Below are positions 32,527-41,853 of a stretch of DNA of 64,000 nt, one piece after another. Numbering within the stretch: the first letter of the stretch is position 1; each line of letters begins with the position of its first letter. Origin of the DNA: Clostridia bacterium (GTDB taxonomy: Bacteria; Bacillota; Clostridia; Christensenellales; Aristaeellaceae); the NCBI GenBank assembly GCA_017512985.1, contig JAFWEJ010000005.1:124001-188000 (forward strand), read 5' to 3'. Below the pieces are notes generated by a model. The model had not been told where the DNA came from and did not search any database. It was given only the letters and a program-made list of their open reading frames with translations. The position numbers and the translations under genes are program-made.

Positions 32527-32556
32527 ATCTTATCATCCGGGCTGCCGGCGCCTCAA
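32527..32556 (-). promoter_or_regulatory. Promoter of the beta-helix/esterase pair
   Basis: On the minus strand TTGAGG, 18 bases, TAAGAT, about 52 bases before the start codon, in the intergenic region shared with the divergent araC-type gene. Confidence 0.5.
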
Positions 32557-32685
32557 TACATTTTCCGCATGAACAGGGGACAAAAATATCTGTTCCCTGC
32601 GCGCTGACAGTTCCTTTTTGGCCGCGGATCAGGTATAATGTGCCTGTAAACATTCCCACAGCCGCATACCTGAAGGAGGATCCCC

Positions 32686-33489
32686 GTGAATACGATTTAT
32701 GAACGGCGCCCGGAAGGCCTGTTCATCGGCAGGACGACGCACTATCCCTGCCCGATGCACGTCCACGCAATGGCGGAACTGACCGTCCTGACGCGCGGCG
32801 CCGCCACGATCACCGTGGACGATATGGCCTATCATCTCAAACCCGGGGACGCCGTCGCGATCTTTCCCCTGGTTCCCCACAGCTATGACGAGCTGAGCCC
32901 GGATTCCCGGGGCGTTACGGCGATCTTTCCGCCGGATATCATCCCGGAATACGCCGGCACCTTCCACGGTATGCAGCCGGAGAACCCGATGCTCCCGGCG
33001 GAAAAAACCTGCGGCGAGCTGCGGGACGCCGTGGCGCGGCTGGTCGACATGAAAATGGATCAAAACCTGCCGATGTGCGTCGCCTACCTGCATGTGATGA
33101 TGGCCGGCATCCTCCACAGCCTCACCTACCGCCCGGTCTACGATTACAGCGAGCGCGGGCTCGGCAACCGGATCATCAGCTATATTTCCGATCACGCCTT
33201 TGAGGAAATCACCCTGGAAAACGCCTCCCGCGCGCTGGGCATCAGCGCGTCCCACCTGTCCCATTTCTTCTCGGAACGCCTGCACACCAATTTCCGCCGG
33301 TTCATCAACGCGATCCGGATCGAGAAAGCCCGCCTGCTGATGCGGGATCCGAACCTGACCCTGACGGAAATCTGCGACGCCTGCGGCTATACCAACATGC
33401 GCACCTTCCGCCGCGCCTTCCAGCAGGAACTCGGCTGCCTGCCCTCGGACCACCTCGCCAGCCTGCGGAACCGCGTCACCGGGGAATAA
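32686..33489 (+). CDS. AraC-family transcriptional regulator with cupin sensor domain
   Basis: 267 residues with a GTG start behind AAGGAGG. The N-terminal cupin (YPCPMHVHAMAELTVLTRGAA, YHLKPGDAVAIFPLVPHSY) would bind a sugar-like effector. C-terminal two-HTH DNA-binding domain: ITLENASRALGISASHLSHFF and the signature LTEICDACGYTNMRTFRRAFQQELG. Being divergent from the beta-helix/esterase pair, it is most likely their regulator. Confidence 0.9.
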   Translation: MNTIYERRPEGLFIGRTTHYPCPMHVHAMAELTVLTRGAATITVDDMAYHLKPGDAVAIFPLVPHSYDELSPDSRGVTAIFPPDIIPEYAGTFHGMQPENPMLPAEKTCGELRDAVARLVDMKMDQNLPMCVAYLHVMMAGILHSLTYRPVYDYSERGLGNRIISYISDHAFEEITLENASRALGISASHLSHFFSERLHTNFRRFINAIRIEKARLLMRDPNLTLTEICDACGYTNMRTFRRAFQQELGCLPSDHLASLRNRVTGE

Positions 33490-33493
33490 AGAA

Positions 33494-33513
33494 AATTATA
33501 ATTCATAATTATT
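33494..33513. repeat. AT-rich AATTCATAATT repeat, copy downstream of the AraC gene
   Basis: AATTATAATTCATAATTATT, near-palindromic, 4 bases after the stop codon. Confidence 0.55.
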
Positions 33514-33650
33514 TCAGATAACCATAAGCATTGAAAACTGCTGCACATTCACAATGTCAGCGTGTGGAAGGATCAATCTGTACACAATAAAAGCAACGGA
33601 ACATTTTAAAACCTGTTATGATTAACAGGACATGATTGTTTCGCACTTTT

Positions 33651-33675
33651 ATTATGAATTGTGAATTATAAATTG
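33651..33675. repeat. AT-rich repeat, inverted copy upstream of metY
   Basis: Units ATTATGAATT, GTGAATT and ATAAATT in the opposite orientation to the copy at 33494, so the two bracket the intergenic region. Confidence 0.55.
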
Positions 33676-33691
33676 AAGGAGGTCCTTTCCC

Positions 33692-34969
33692 ATGGCCCGC
33701 ATTGAGACCCGCTGCGTACAGGGCGGCTACACCCCGAAGAACGGGGAGCCGCGCCAGATCCCGATCATCCAGTCCACCACCTTCAAATACGATACCAGCG
33801 AGGACATGGGCAAGCTGTTTGACCTGGAAGCCTCCGGCTATTTCTATACCCGGCTGCAGAACCCGACCAACGACTATGTCGCCGCGAAGATCTGCGAGCT
33901 GGAGGGCGGCACCGCCGCGATGCTGACCTCCTCCGGCCAGGCCGCCAACTTCTATTCCGTCTTCAACATCGCCAACGCCGGGGACCACGTGGTCGCCTGC
34001 TCCGCCATCTACGGCGGCACCTATAACCTCTTTGCCGTGACGATGAAGAAAATGGGCATCGATTTCACCTTTGTCAGCCCGGACTGCACCCCGGCGGAGC
34101 TGGACGCGGCCTTCCTGCCGAACACAAAGGCCCTCTTCGGCGAAACGATCGCCAATCCCGCCCTGTGCGTGCTGGATATCGAGATGTTTGCCCGGGCCGC
34201 ACACCGGCACGGCGTTCCGCTGATCGTTGACAACACCTTCGCCACGCCGGTCAACTGCCGGCCCATCGAATGGGGCGCGGACATCGTGACCCACTCCACC
34301 ACCAAGTACATGGACGGCCACGGCGGCGCCGTGGGCGGCGTGATCGTGGACAGCGGCCGTTTTGACTGGACAAAGTATCCGGGCAAATTCCCCGGCCTCA
34401 CCACGCCGGACGAAAGCTACCACGGGATCACCTACACGGAACGCTTCGGCCTGGAAGGCGCCTTCATCACCAAGGCGACCGCCCAGCTGATGCGCGACTT
34501 CGGTTCCATCCAGAGCCCCCAGAACGCGTTCCTGCTGAACCTGGGCCTGGAAAGCCTCCACGTCCGCATGCAGCGCCACTGCGAGAACGGCCAGGCCGTG
34601 GCGGAATTCCTCGCCGCGCATGAAAACGTCGCGTGGGTGAATTACTGCGGCCTGCCGGGCGACAGGTACTACGAGCGCGGGCAGAAGTACCTGCCCAAGG
34701 GCTCCTGCGGCGTGGTTTCCTTCGGCGTGAAGGGCGGACGCAAAGCCGCCGAAGCCTTCATGAAGCAGCTGAAGGTTTTCGCGATCGAAACCCATGTGGC
34801 CGACGCGCGCAGCTGCTGCCTGCATCCCGCCAGCGCCACCCACCGCCAGATGAGCGACGAGGAACTCCTCGCCGCGGGCGTTTCCCCGGACCTGGTCCGG
34901 CTGAGCGTCGGCCTGGAGAACAAGGACGACCTGATCGAAGACCTCGACCAGGCGCTGAGAAGCATCTGA
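33692..34969 (+). CDS. metY: O-acetylhomoserine aminocarboxypropyltransferase / cysteine synthase family (PLP enzyme)
   Basis: 425 residues, the usual MetY length. It converts O-acetylhomoserine plus sulfide to homocysteine with PLP. Visible: YTRLQNPTNDYV, the PLP phosphate-binding region TSSGQAANFYSV, IVDNTFATPVNCRP, and the Schiff-base lysine in THSTTKYMDGHG near residue 209; ETHVADARSCCLHPASATHRQM and the terminal VRLSVGLEN are family signatures. AAGGAGG site. No other methionine genes are adjacent, though a serine acetyltransferase lies at 52.4 kb. The exact acyl substrate is not certain from sequence. Confidence 0.88.
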   Translation: MARIETRCVQGGYTPKNGEPRQIPIIQSTTFKYDTSEDMGKLFDLEASGYFYTRLQNPTNDYVAAKICELEGGTAAMLTSSGQAANFYSVFNIANAGDHVVACSAIYGGTYNLFAVTMKKMGIDFTFVSPDCTPAELDAAFLPNTKALFGETIANPALCVLDIEMFARAAHRHGVPLIVDNTFATPVNCRPIEWGADIVTHSTTKYMDGHGGAVGGVIVDSGRFDWTKYPGKFPGLTTPDESYHGITYTERFGLEGAFITKATAQLMRDFGSIQSPQNAFLLNLGLESLHVRMQRHCENGQAVAEFLAAHENVAWVNYCGLPGDRYYERGQKYLPKGSCGVVSFGVKGGRKAAEAFMKQLKVFAIETHVADARSCCLHPASATHRQMSDEELLAAGVSPDLVRLSVGLENKDDLIEDLDQALRSI

Positions 34970-34979
34970 ATATAAACCG

Positions 34980-35009
34980 AAGGGATGGGAATATACTCCA
35001 TCCCTTTCT
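34980..35009 (+). terminator. Terminator after metY
   Basis: AAGGGATGG, a 9-base loop, CCATCCCTTTCTT. Confidence 0.75.
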
Positions 35010-35011
35010 TG

Positions 35012-35040
35012 TTGAGCTTCCTTTCCTTTTGGGTTATGAT
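35012..35040 (+). promoter_or_regulatory. Promoter of the GGDEF/EAL gene
   Basis: TTGAGC, 17 bases, TATGAT, 38 bases before the start codon and directly after the metY terminator. Confidence 0.6.
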
Positions 35041-35078
35041 GTCCCTGACAGAAAAAACCGTAAAGCGAGGCCGTGAAT

Positions 35079-36755
35079 ATGGATCAGGAAGCCATTTTTG
35101 CGCGGTGCCTGGAAGAGCTGAACTACGCGCTCACCGAACCGGAGTTTAACGCCGAAAAAACCTATGCGATCCTCAAGGAGCTCTGCGTCGCGTTCCGCGT
35201 ATGCAAGGGCATGGCGGAGTATTACCGCGGGGAAAAGGAAGAGCGTAACGGCGAAGGCGTGATCCGCGTCTGCTATGACAACGGCAGGGAGCCCGAAGAG
35301 GTCCTGGACTGCCGCGTTGTGCTCAACAACCTGATGATCGTCAACTGCAAGGCCTTCCGCGCCAAAGGCTCGGAGCCCTGGAGCGTAACGGAACGCGCCC
35401 GCATCTCGATGGTTGAGCGGCTCATGGTCAACGTCGTGGGCCGGATCCGTATGGCCGGCCTGATCGAGCAGGCCACGCTGTATGACGACGCGGGATACTC
35501 CAATTTCCGCTTCTTCACGCTTCTGACGGAACGGCTCGGCGCGGCGGGCAGGCTGCCCGGATATGCCTTCGTCCGTTTCAACCTCAAGCATTTTTCCCTG
35601 GTCAACCGCCAGCTGGGGCGCGAGGTCACCAACCGCGTCCTGAAGCAGTATATCGGCGCCGTGGAAAGCTCCGTCAGCCCGGAAGGCACCGTCAGCCGCC
35701 TGGGCGGCGACAATTTCATTGCCCTCCTGCGAAAGGAAAAGCTGGACCGCCTGCTGCGGGTCCTGGCGGGCATCCCGGTGGAATACGACGGGCCGGACGG
35801 CGGCCGCATCATGATCTCCGCACGCGCGGGCATTTTTATCGTGCCGGACGATTATTTCTTCCATGAATACGGCGAAATCATGGACCGCCTTACCAGCGCC
35901 TACAACGGTGCCCTGCGCGGCGGCGGGGATTTCTTCTATTCCAACGAGCAGCTGATCGAGGAAAAGGAGCACGCCATGCGCATCCGCCAGGCGTTTCCCC
36001 ACGCGCTGGCCAGCAGGGAATTCCTGGTCTTTTACCAGCCGAAGGTACGCGTGGAAGACGGCAGCCTGGCCGGCGCCGAAGCGCTGAGCCGGTGGTTCCG
36101 GGACGGCCGGCTGATCATGCCCGGGGAGTTCATTCCCGCGCTGGAGCAGACGATGGACATCTGCCGGCTGGACTTCTATGTGCTGGAGCAGGTCTGCCGG
36201 GACCTGCGGCGCTGGCTGGACGGAGGGCGGCAGGCGGTGCCCGTATCCGTGAACATGTCCCGCCGCCACCTGATGGACATGGACCTGCTGAGCCATATCC
36301 TCTTCGTGGTCGACAAATACCAGGTGCCGCACGAATACATTGAGATCGAACTGACAGAGACCACTTCGGACGTGGAGTTCCGGGACCTGAAGCGCATCGT
36401 GGCCGGCCTGCAGCAGGCGGGCGTCTGCACCTCGGTGGACGACTTCGGCATCGGCTACAGCTCCCTGAACCTGATTAAGGAGGTCCCCTGGGACATCATC
36501 AAGGTGGACCGGAAGTTCCTGCCGGCGGGCGCCGACTCCGAACACGGCCGCCAGGCCATCATGTTCCGCCATGTGGTCAGCATGGCGAAGGAACTCGGCC
36601 TCACCTGCGTGGCCGAGGGCGTGGAAACGCCGGACCAGCTCAGCATCCTGCGCGAGAACGGGTGCGAGATCGCCCAGGGCTTCTATTTTGACAAACCCCT
36701 GCCGGTAAAGGAATTTGAGCAGCGGATGGACCGGCACCGGTATCCGAAGGAGTGA
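35079..36755 (+). CDS. EAL-domain cyclic-di-GMP phosphodiesterase with degenerate GGDEF domain
   Basis: 558 residues, soluble. The N-terminal 130 residues are an unassigned helical domain. The GGDEF domain has RLGGDNFIAL where an active cyclase needs GG(D/E)EF, so it is probably inactive or a binding domain. The EAL domain looks catalytically complete: AGAEALSRW, VSVNMSRRHL, YIEIELTET, SVDDFGIGYSSL, IKVDRKFL, VAEGVET and QGFYFDKP. It should hydrolyse c-di-GMP. ATG 35079 is favoured over GTG 35073 by distance to GAGG. Confidence 0.88.
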   Translation: MDQEAIFARCLEELNYALTEPEFNAEKTYAILKELCVAFRVCKGMAEYYRGEKEERNGEGVIRVCYDNGREPEEVLDCRVVLNNLMIVNCKAFRAKGSEPWSVTERARISMVERLMVNVVGRIRMAGLIEQATLYDDAGYSNFRFFTLLTERLGAAGRLPGYAFVRFNLKHFSLVNRQLGREVTNRVLKQYIGAVESSVSPEGTVSRLGGDNFIALLRKEKLDRLLRVLAGIPVEYDGPDGGRIMISARAGIFIVPDDYFFHEYGEIMDRLTSAYNGALRGGGDFFYSNEQLIEEKEHAMRIRQAFPHALASREFLVFYQPKVRVEDGSLAGAEALSRWFRDGRLIMPGEFIPALEQTMDICRLDFYVLEQVCRDLRRWLDGGRQAVPVSVNMSRRHLMDMDLLSHILFVVDKYQVPHEYIEIELTETTSDVEFRDLKRIVAGLQQAGVCTSVDDFGIGYSSLNLIKEVPWDIIKVDRKFLPAGADSEHGRQAIMFRHVVSMAKELGLTCVAEGVETPDQLSILRENGCEIAQGFYFDKPLPVKEFEQRMDRHRYPKE

Positions 36756-36759
36756 ACTG

Positions 36760-36786
36760 AAAAAGGAGGCGTCCGCCTCCTTTTTT
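36760..36786. terminator. Bidirectional terminator between the EAL gene and the converging LRR gene
   Basis: AAAAGGAGGC GTCC GCCTCCTTTT with flanking A and T runs. Confidence 0.85.
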
Positions 36787-36811
36787 GTTTTTGGGAATAT
36801 GAATGATCCCG

Positions 36812-38575
36812 CTATTTCTTTACCTTTGTCCGGAATCCTTTGCTTTCCGCCCACCCGAGGGCGTAGCTTCCCTTCCGGGCTGTAACCGTCAGCCTCGGGC
36901 AGTCCGCAAAAGCGTCGTCCGCGATCTCCTGCACGCTGTCCGGAATCGTGACCGCCGACAGGCCGGTACAGCCGCTGAAAGCTGCCGGGCCGATCCGTAC
37001 GACTGACGAAGGGATCTCCACATTGTTCAGTTTTATGCAGCCGGAAAAAGCGCCCTCGCAGATCTCCAGCGCGCTGCCGGGCATTTTGATCTTCTGCAGC
37101 TTCCTGCAGTTCTGGAAGGCATACTTCCCGATCTTCACAACGCTGTCCGGAATCCGGATATCCGTCAGCTTGTCGCAGCCCATACACATCCGGGCGGGAA
37201 TCACCTCCAGCCCTTCCGGCAGGACGATCTTGCTATACTGGCTGACGCTGAACGCGCTGATCGGCAGCGTCCTGACAGATTTCGGCACTTCCAGGGTCGG
37301 CATATTGATTTCCAGGGCGTTCACACCCAGGGCAGTGACCGAAGACGGGATCACAACCTTTTTTGTCAGCAGCGATTTGATCGCGTGGGAGCCGAGCGTC
37401 TCCAGCCCTTCCGGCAGCGTAATCTGTGTGTCCCATTTGGTGTGAATCGCGTAATTGCCGAGCTCCTTCAGGGTGGACGGCAGGACGATCTGCCTTGCGC
37501 CGTATGTATAGATCACCCGGTCGCTGTATGTCAGCGACCGCAGCGCCGTAACCTTCATCCCGTCAATCTGCTCCGGAATCTCCAGCACCTGTGAGGTATG
37601 GTCCAGGACAGAGCAGATGCCGATTTCCTCCTCCGAAATCCGGTAATAGGTGAAAACTCCGTCCCCGCCTGTATACAGTTTGTAATAATCATTTCCGTCC
37701 AGGCAGTTATGCACGCGCCCGCCGTTGAGTTCAGCAGGATACTCGCAGAAATCCAGCTTCATCCGGGCTGCGCTGCCGAAGGCGTCGTACCGGAGCGCGT
37801 CCGATATCGCGTACTCGCCGGGCTGTACGGAAGCAAACGGGTACAGCAGATACTTCTCCGCCTCGACCATCCCGTAGTCTTTGTACAGGAACACGTCCAC
37901 CGCGTGGCTCAGCCTGCCGGGATCAAGCAGCTCAGCGCCCGCGGGCAGAAACACCTTGGTGACGCTTTCCGGAATGAATGCCGCGCACAGCGCAGCCACT
38001 TTCCGGCCCCCGACCGCGGCGGGAACAAGCATGCTTCCCTTCCGGTCCGCCGCCGGCGCCCCTGTCACAATCACCTGCTCCCCGTCCTCCGACAGGGCAA
38101 AGGTGCATCCTTCATCGGCGATGAGCGGTTTCTTTTGTGATGAGCCGGACAGCCTGTCCGTCCGGAAGTCCGTACCCTTCAGGAAACTGTCGCGCGTCCG
38201 GTCCGGATCATATTCCAGGACGCGGTCCGCCTGCTTCATCGCGCCGTCCGTCCCGCGTTCCCCGGTCACATGCATCGTGACGGGATGGCCGTCCTGCCCG
38301 TTCAGTCCGAATGTCTCCCAGTCAAAATCCGCCGTATAGGTGCCTTTGGAATACTCCTCATATTCCGTCCCCGACCAGGCATACAGTGAAAAAGTCCGGT
38401 CGGTATAAAAGCACAGCGCCGTATTCTCCATCGTTCCCGGTCCGTTCCCGCCGGATTCAATCATGCTGTCCGGGCACAGGAAAACAGCCTGCGCCTCATG
38501 CCGCACATATTGCAGGATCAGCGGCGCGGCGACAACCAGCAGCAGGATCAGGACAAAAATGAAAAATCGTTTCAT
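36812..38575 (-). CDS. Membrane-anchored leucine-rich-repeat protein
   Basis: 587 residues. The N-terminal hydrophobic segment FFIFVLILLLVVAAPLIL lacks a clear cleavage site and may be a signal anchor. Residues 30-330 form a non-repeat domain (FYTDRTFSLYAWSGTEYEEYSKGTY, ADFDWETFGLN). The C-terminal 250 residues are about ten LRR_5 repeats such as KLTDIRIPDSVVKIGKYAFQNCRKLQ. It ends a minus-strand string, 18 bases after hflX, so it may share that transcript. It differs from the other two LRR proteins in its large N-terminal domain. Confidence 0.8.
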   Translation of the reverse strand: MKRFFIFVLILLLVVAAPLILQYVRHEAQAVFLCPDSMIESGGNGPGTMENTALCFYTDRTFSLYAWSGTEYEEYSKGTYTADFDWETFGLNGQDGHPVTMHVTGERGTDGAMKQADRVLEYDPDRTRDSFLKGTDFRTDRLSGSSQKKPLIADEGCTFALSEDGEQVIVTGAPAADRKGSMLVPAAVGGRKVAALCAAFIPESVTKVFLPAGAELLDPGRLSHAVDVFLYKDYGMVEAEKYLLYPFASVQPGEYAISDALRYDAFGSAARMKLDFCEYPAELNGGRVHNCLDGNDYYKLYTGGDGVFTYYRISEEEIGICSVLDHTSQVLEIPEQIDGMKVTALRSLTYSDRVIYTYGARQIVLPSTLKELGNYAIHTKWDTQITLPEGLETLGSHAIKSLLTKKVVIPSSVTALGVNALEINMPTLEVPKSVRTLPISAFSVSQYSKIVLPEGLEVIPARMCMGCDKLTDIRIPDSVVKIGKYAFQNCRKLQKIKMPGSALEICEGAFSGCIKLNNVEIPSSVVRIGPAAFSGCTGLSAVTIPDSVQEIADDAFADCPRLTVTARKGSYALGWAESKGFRTKVKK

Positions 38576-38593
38576 GGTTTTCCTCTCCGGCGG

Positions 38594-40357
38594 TTAATCG
38601 ATCACGATATCCGTTCCGTACTTCTTTACCAGCCGTTCAACGTCCTCGCCGGCAATCATGAGGGTCAGTTCCGTACCGGTGTCGGTATGGTTTTCCGTGA
38701 TGACCCTTCCCAGCGGGCGGATCTCCGACAGAATGCCGTAGCGGCTGAAGGGGATCATGAATGTGACCGGCCGGTGTGATTCCTGCAGGACCTCGGCGAT
38801 CTTCGCCTTCAGCTCCTCCAGTCCCTCCCCGGTCTTTGCGCTGATCATGACCGCGCCGGGGAAAACCGGATCCGGGTCCCCCTCGTCGCATTTGTTGATC
38901 ACTTCAATGCGCTTCTGCTCCGTCGCGCCGAGCTCCGCGAGGACTTCCTCCACGGTATCGTGCTGGCGGAACATCTCCCTGCTGGAACCGTCGGAAACGA
39001 TCACCAGCACGTCCGCCAGGGCCGCTTCCTCCAGCGTGGAGCGGAAAGCGCTCACCAGCGTATGGGGCAGCTTGCGGATAAAGCCGACCGTATCGGTCAG
39101 CAGGTATTCGGTATTCTCCGGCGTCACCATGCGGCGGGAGACCGCGTCCAGCGTCGCGAAAAGCTGGTCCTGCACATAGACGTCGGACCCGGTGAGGGCG
39201 TTGAGCAGCGTGGATTTCCCGGCATTGGTGTAGCCCACCAGCGCCACCACGGGGATTTCGTTGCGTTCCCGGCTTTTGCGGCGCAGGCTTCGCTGCTTCT
39301 CCAGCTCGTCCAGCCGCCGCCTCAGCTCCGTCATCCGCTCCCGGATGCGGCGCCGGTTCATTTCCAGCTTGCTTTCTCCGGGGCCCCGCGTGCCGATGCC
39401 GCCGGCCAGCCGGCTGAGCACCAGGCCCTGGCCGATCAGCCGCGCGCTGCGGTACTGCAGCTGCGCCAGTTCCACCTGCAGCTTGCCCTCCGCGCTGGAA
39501 GCGCGCCGGGCAAAGATATCCAGGATCAGGGCGGTCCGGTCGATCACCTTCACCCGGAGCGTTTCCTCCAGGTTCCGGACCTGGATGCCCGTCAGTTCCT
39601 CGTCAAAGATGCACAGGTCCGCCTCGAGGGCCTGGCATTCCCTCGCCAGTTCCTCCGCGCGGCCCTTGCCGATATACATGGCGGTATCCGGCTTGTCCCG
39701 GCGCTGCAGGAAACTGCCCACAACCTCCGCCCCGGCGGTCTCCGCCAGGCGGGCAAGCTCCTCCAGGCTTTCCTCGCTCTCAATGCCCATGAGCACGGCC
39801 TTTTCCCGGCCGTCCTCCATCTCCGCGGTCGCTTCCCTTCCGACCAGGCGGTCGCTCTCCTCAATCTGGGCAAGCCACTCCGCTTCCGGCAGTCTGTACC
39901 AGCGAACCGCCGGCGCGATCAGCGTTTCCGCGTTCTCCCCGAGGAAGGCGGTCTGGACCGAGACGGGTTCCCCGCCCTTCACGCCCACCGCCGTCATGGC
40001 GTCGTAGCGGAAAATCTTCAGCGCGCTCAGGTCCACGTCGCTCAGGCGGCCGTCGCCGTCCGGATGCGTATGCACGCACCGGACGCAGCTGAGGCGGCTG
40101 GCGTTCCGCCGCAGGCGGAAATCCGTCAGTTCCACGTCGCAGTCCGTGCCGACGGCGACGTTCACGATCTCGCCGTCGCGGGTGATATAGACCGCGATCT
40201 CCCGGTTCAGGGTGCACGAAATCTCCGCGAGCGTCTTCATCAGCCCGCGGGGCAGGAATTCCCCTTCTTCCAGCTCATAGCTGTAGAGGCTGTCCAGCTG
40301 CGCGAGCGTCGCGTCGCGCACACCGGAAATATTACCTTGAACGTTATGGTTAATCAT
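38594..40357 (-). CDS. hflX: GTPase HflX with N-terminal JAMM-like extension
   Basis: 587 residues, about 160 longer than Escherichia coli HflX. The C-terminal two-thirds are canonical: [37 protein letters not shown], then the G domain [25 protein letters not shown] and ISAKTGEG. HflX binds the 50S subunit and rescues stalled or hibernating ribosomes. The N-terminal extension carries H96-T-H98-P...S106-D-V-D109, an exact H-x-H-x7-S-x2-D pattern of JAMM/MPN+ metalloproteases, with upstream Glu53 or Glu63 as candidate. It is 13 bases downstream of the GNAT-ManA gene. Confidence 0.88.
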   Translation of the reverse strand: MINHNVQGNISGVRDATLAQLDSLYSYELEEGEFLPRGLMKTLAEISCTLNREIAVYITRDGEIVNVAVGTDCDVELTDFRLRRNASRLSCVRCVHTHPDGDGRLSDVDLSALKIFRYDAMTAVGVKGGEPVSVQTAFLGENAETLIAPAVRWYRLPEAEWLAQIEESDRLVGREATAEMEDGREKAVLMGIESEESLEELARLAETAGAEVVGSFLQRRDKPDTAMYIGKGRAEELARECQALEADLCIFDEELTGIQVRNLEETLRVKVIDRTALILDIFARRASSAEGKLQVELAQLQYRSARLIGQGLVLSRLAGGIGTRGPGESKLEMNRRRIRERMTELRRRLDELEKQRSLRRKSRERNEIPVVALVGYTNAGKSTLLNALTGSDVYVQDQLFATLDAVSRRMVTPENTEYLLTDTVGFIRKLPHTLVSAFRSTLEEAALADVLVIVSDGSSREMFRQHDTVEEVLAELGATEQKRIEVINKCDEGDPDPVFPGAVMISAKTGEGLEELKAKIAEVLQESHRPVTFMIPFSRYGILSEIRPLGRVITENHTDTGTELTLMIAGEDVERLVKKYGTDIVID

Positions 40358-40370
40358 AGCAATCCTGTCT

Positions 40371-41828
40371 TCAGCCGGGCATTGCCAGCGCCGCGGCGCC
40401 GTGGCCGACGATGGCCAGGGCCGGGCTGTTATGCGGCAGCAGGCAGGTCTCCCCCGCCTTCATCCGCACAGAGCCGCCGGCAAAGCGCAGTTCCATTTCT
40501 CCTTCTGTTACGGTGACGCACCCGAACTCGTTCACGGGCGGCAGCATCTCCATGGTATCCGTGCGGATCAGGTCCAGGGTGAAATACTGTTCCGAAAGCA
40601 CCCTCTTCACGCCGAAGGATTTCTCCACCCGCAGCGGCGCCGGGGTGCAGTGCAGGTCCGCCACGTCCAGCGCCTTGTCCAGGTGCAGCTCGCGGCGATT
40701 GCCGTTCTCGTCCGTGCGGTCCCAGTCGTAAAAGCGGTAGGTCAGGTCGGAGGACTGCTGGATCTCATAAATCAGCATACCCTCCCCGATTGAGTGTACG
40801 CAGCCGGCGGGAATATAGCACACGTCCCCCGCCGTGACCTTCACCCGGTTCAGCAGCTTTTCCACCTCGCTGCCCGCCTTGCAGGCTTCCTTCATGACCT
40901 GCAGCGACACGCCCGGGCGCACGCCGTAGACCAGCTCCCCGCCTTCCGGAGGCGTGTCCAGCACCAGCCAGGCCTCGGTCTTGCCGAGTTTGCCGTTTTC
41001 CCGGGCCGCGGCGTAGGTATCGTTCGGGTGCACCTGCACGCTGAGCTTCTCCCGCACGTCCAGGAGCTTGAGCAGCAGCGGGAAGGGCTGATCCGCGTAA
41101 CTTCCGACCAGCTTCTCGCCGTATTCCGCGATCAGCTGCGGCAGCGTCCGGCCCATCCCGTCCCGGCTTTCAAGTCCGGGAATGCAGCTGATCTCCAGGC
41201 TTTCGCCGGTGATTTCGTTCTTCGTTTCCTTGCCGTAACGGTCCCGCAGGCGGGTGCCGCCCCAGGGGGTCAGTTCGCCGTCCCGGAACGACGGGAACAT
41301 GCGGATCGGCCACATGGGCGTCTCGCGCTTCAGGGGTTTGTCCAGGGTAATGTTCTTCCCGGGAGCGTCCGGCCAGCAGATCGTGCCGCAGCGACGGAAG
41401 CCAAGCTTCTCATACAGGCGGATCGCGTGCCGGTTCACCTCGGCCGTATCGCAGCGCGCGCAGTCGCAGCCGCTGCGGCGCAGCAGCTGAAGCACGTCGT
41501 CCAGCACCAGGCCGCCCAGTCCCGCGCCCTGCATGGAGGGATGCACCGCAAGGCGGCGGAAACTGCCCGGGCGCGCGCCGCAGGACCAGGGCAGGCTGTC
41601 GTACTCCTCCTCCTGGCCGACCATGATGACCACGGCCGCGGAGATGGTTTTGCCCTCCAGCATATAGTACATTTCGCCCTTCGCGACGTCTTCCCGGATG
41701 AACTCCTCGTTCGGGTACCGGCCCCAGTGCCAGTGGTCGATGCCCTGCTCCTCCATGTTGTCCGCGACATGACGATAAAACGCGAGCAGGTCGTCAACAT
41801 CCTGCTCCGCCGCGCGGATCAGCTCCAT
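40371..41828 (-). CDS. GNAT acetyltransferase fused to class I mannose-6-phosphate isomerase
   Basis: 485 residues. Residues 1-160 are a GNAT domain: [22 protein letters not shown] (acetyl-CoA loop) and [18 protein letters not shown]. Residues 165-485 are a ManA-like cupin: [33 protein letters not shown] with zinc-site residues, [45 protein letters not shown]. The isomerase interconverts mannose-6-P and fructose-6-P. A GTG 17 codons upstream (41879) has a GAGGTG site and overlaps dut; ATG 41828 begins the GNAT domain. Each domain appears complete, so this looks like a true fusion. Confidence 0.82.
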   Translation of the reverse strand: MELIRAAEQDVDDLLAFYRHVADNMEEQGIDHWHWGRYPNEEFIREDVAKGEMYYMLEGKTISAAVVIMVGQEEEYDSLPWSCGARPGSFRRLAVHPSMQGAGLGGLVLDDVLQLLRRSGCDCARCDTAEVNRHAIRLYEKLGFRRCGTICWPDAPGKNITLDKPLKRETPMWPIRMFPSFRDGELTPWGGTRLRDRYGKETKNEITGESLEISCIPGLESRDGMGRTLPQLIAEYGEKLVGSYADQPFPLLLKLLDVREKLSVQVHPNDTYAAARENGKLGKTEAWLVLDTPPEGGELVYGVRPGVSLQVMKEACKAGSEVEKLLNRVKVTAGDVCYIPAGCVHSIGEGMLIYEIQQSSDLTYRFYDWDRTDENGNRRELHLDKALDVADLHCTPAPLRVEKSFGVKRVLSEQYFTLDLIRTDTMEMLPPVNEFGCVTVTEGEMELRFAGGSVRMKAGETCLLPHNSPALAIVGHGAAALAMPG

Positions 41829-41853
41829 GGAGCCGCCGAGGATGATCCCGTTG

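Larger units (their letters stand above)
33490..33691. other. AT-rich intergenic region upstream of metY
   Basis: 202 bases without a gene. It holds two AATTCATAATT-type repeats (33494-33513 and 33651-33675) and a small hairpin CCTGTTA TGAT TAACAGG (33612-33629). No SAM or other riboswitch aptamer was recognised by eye. Confidence 0.5.

Noticed and set aside
33490-33691. SAM or T-box riboswitch upstream of metY
   Set aside because: Only a 7-bp hairpin and AT-rich repeats are present; no aptamer core, T-box sequence or terminator/antiterminator pair was found.
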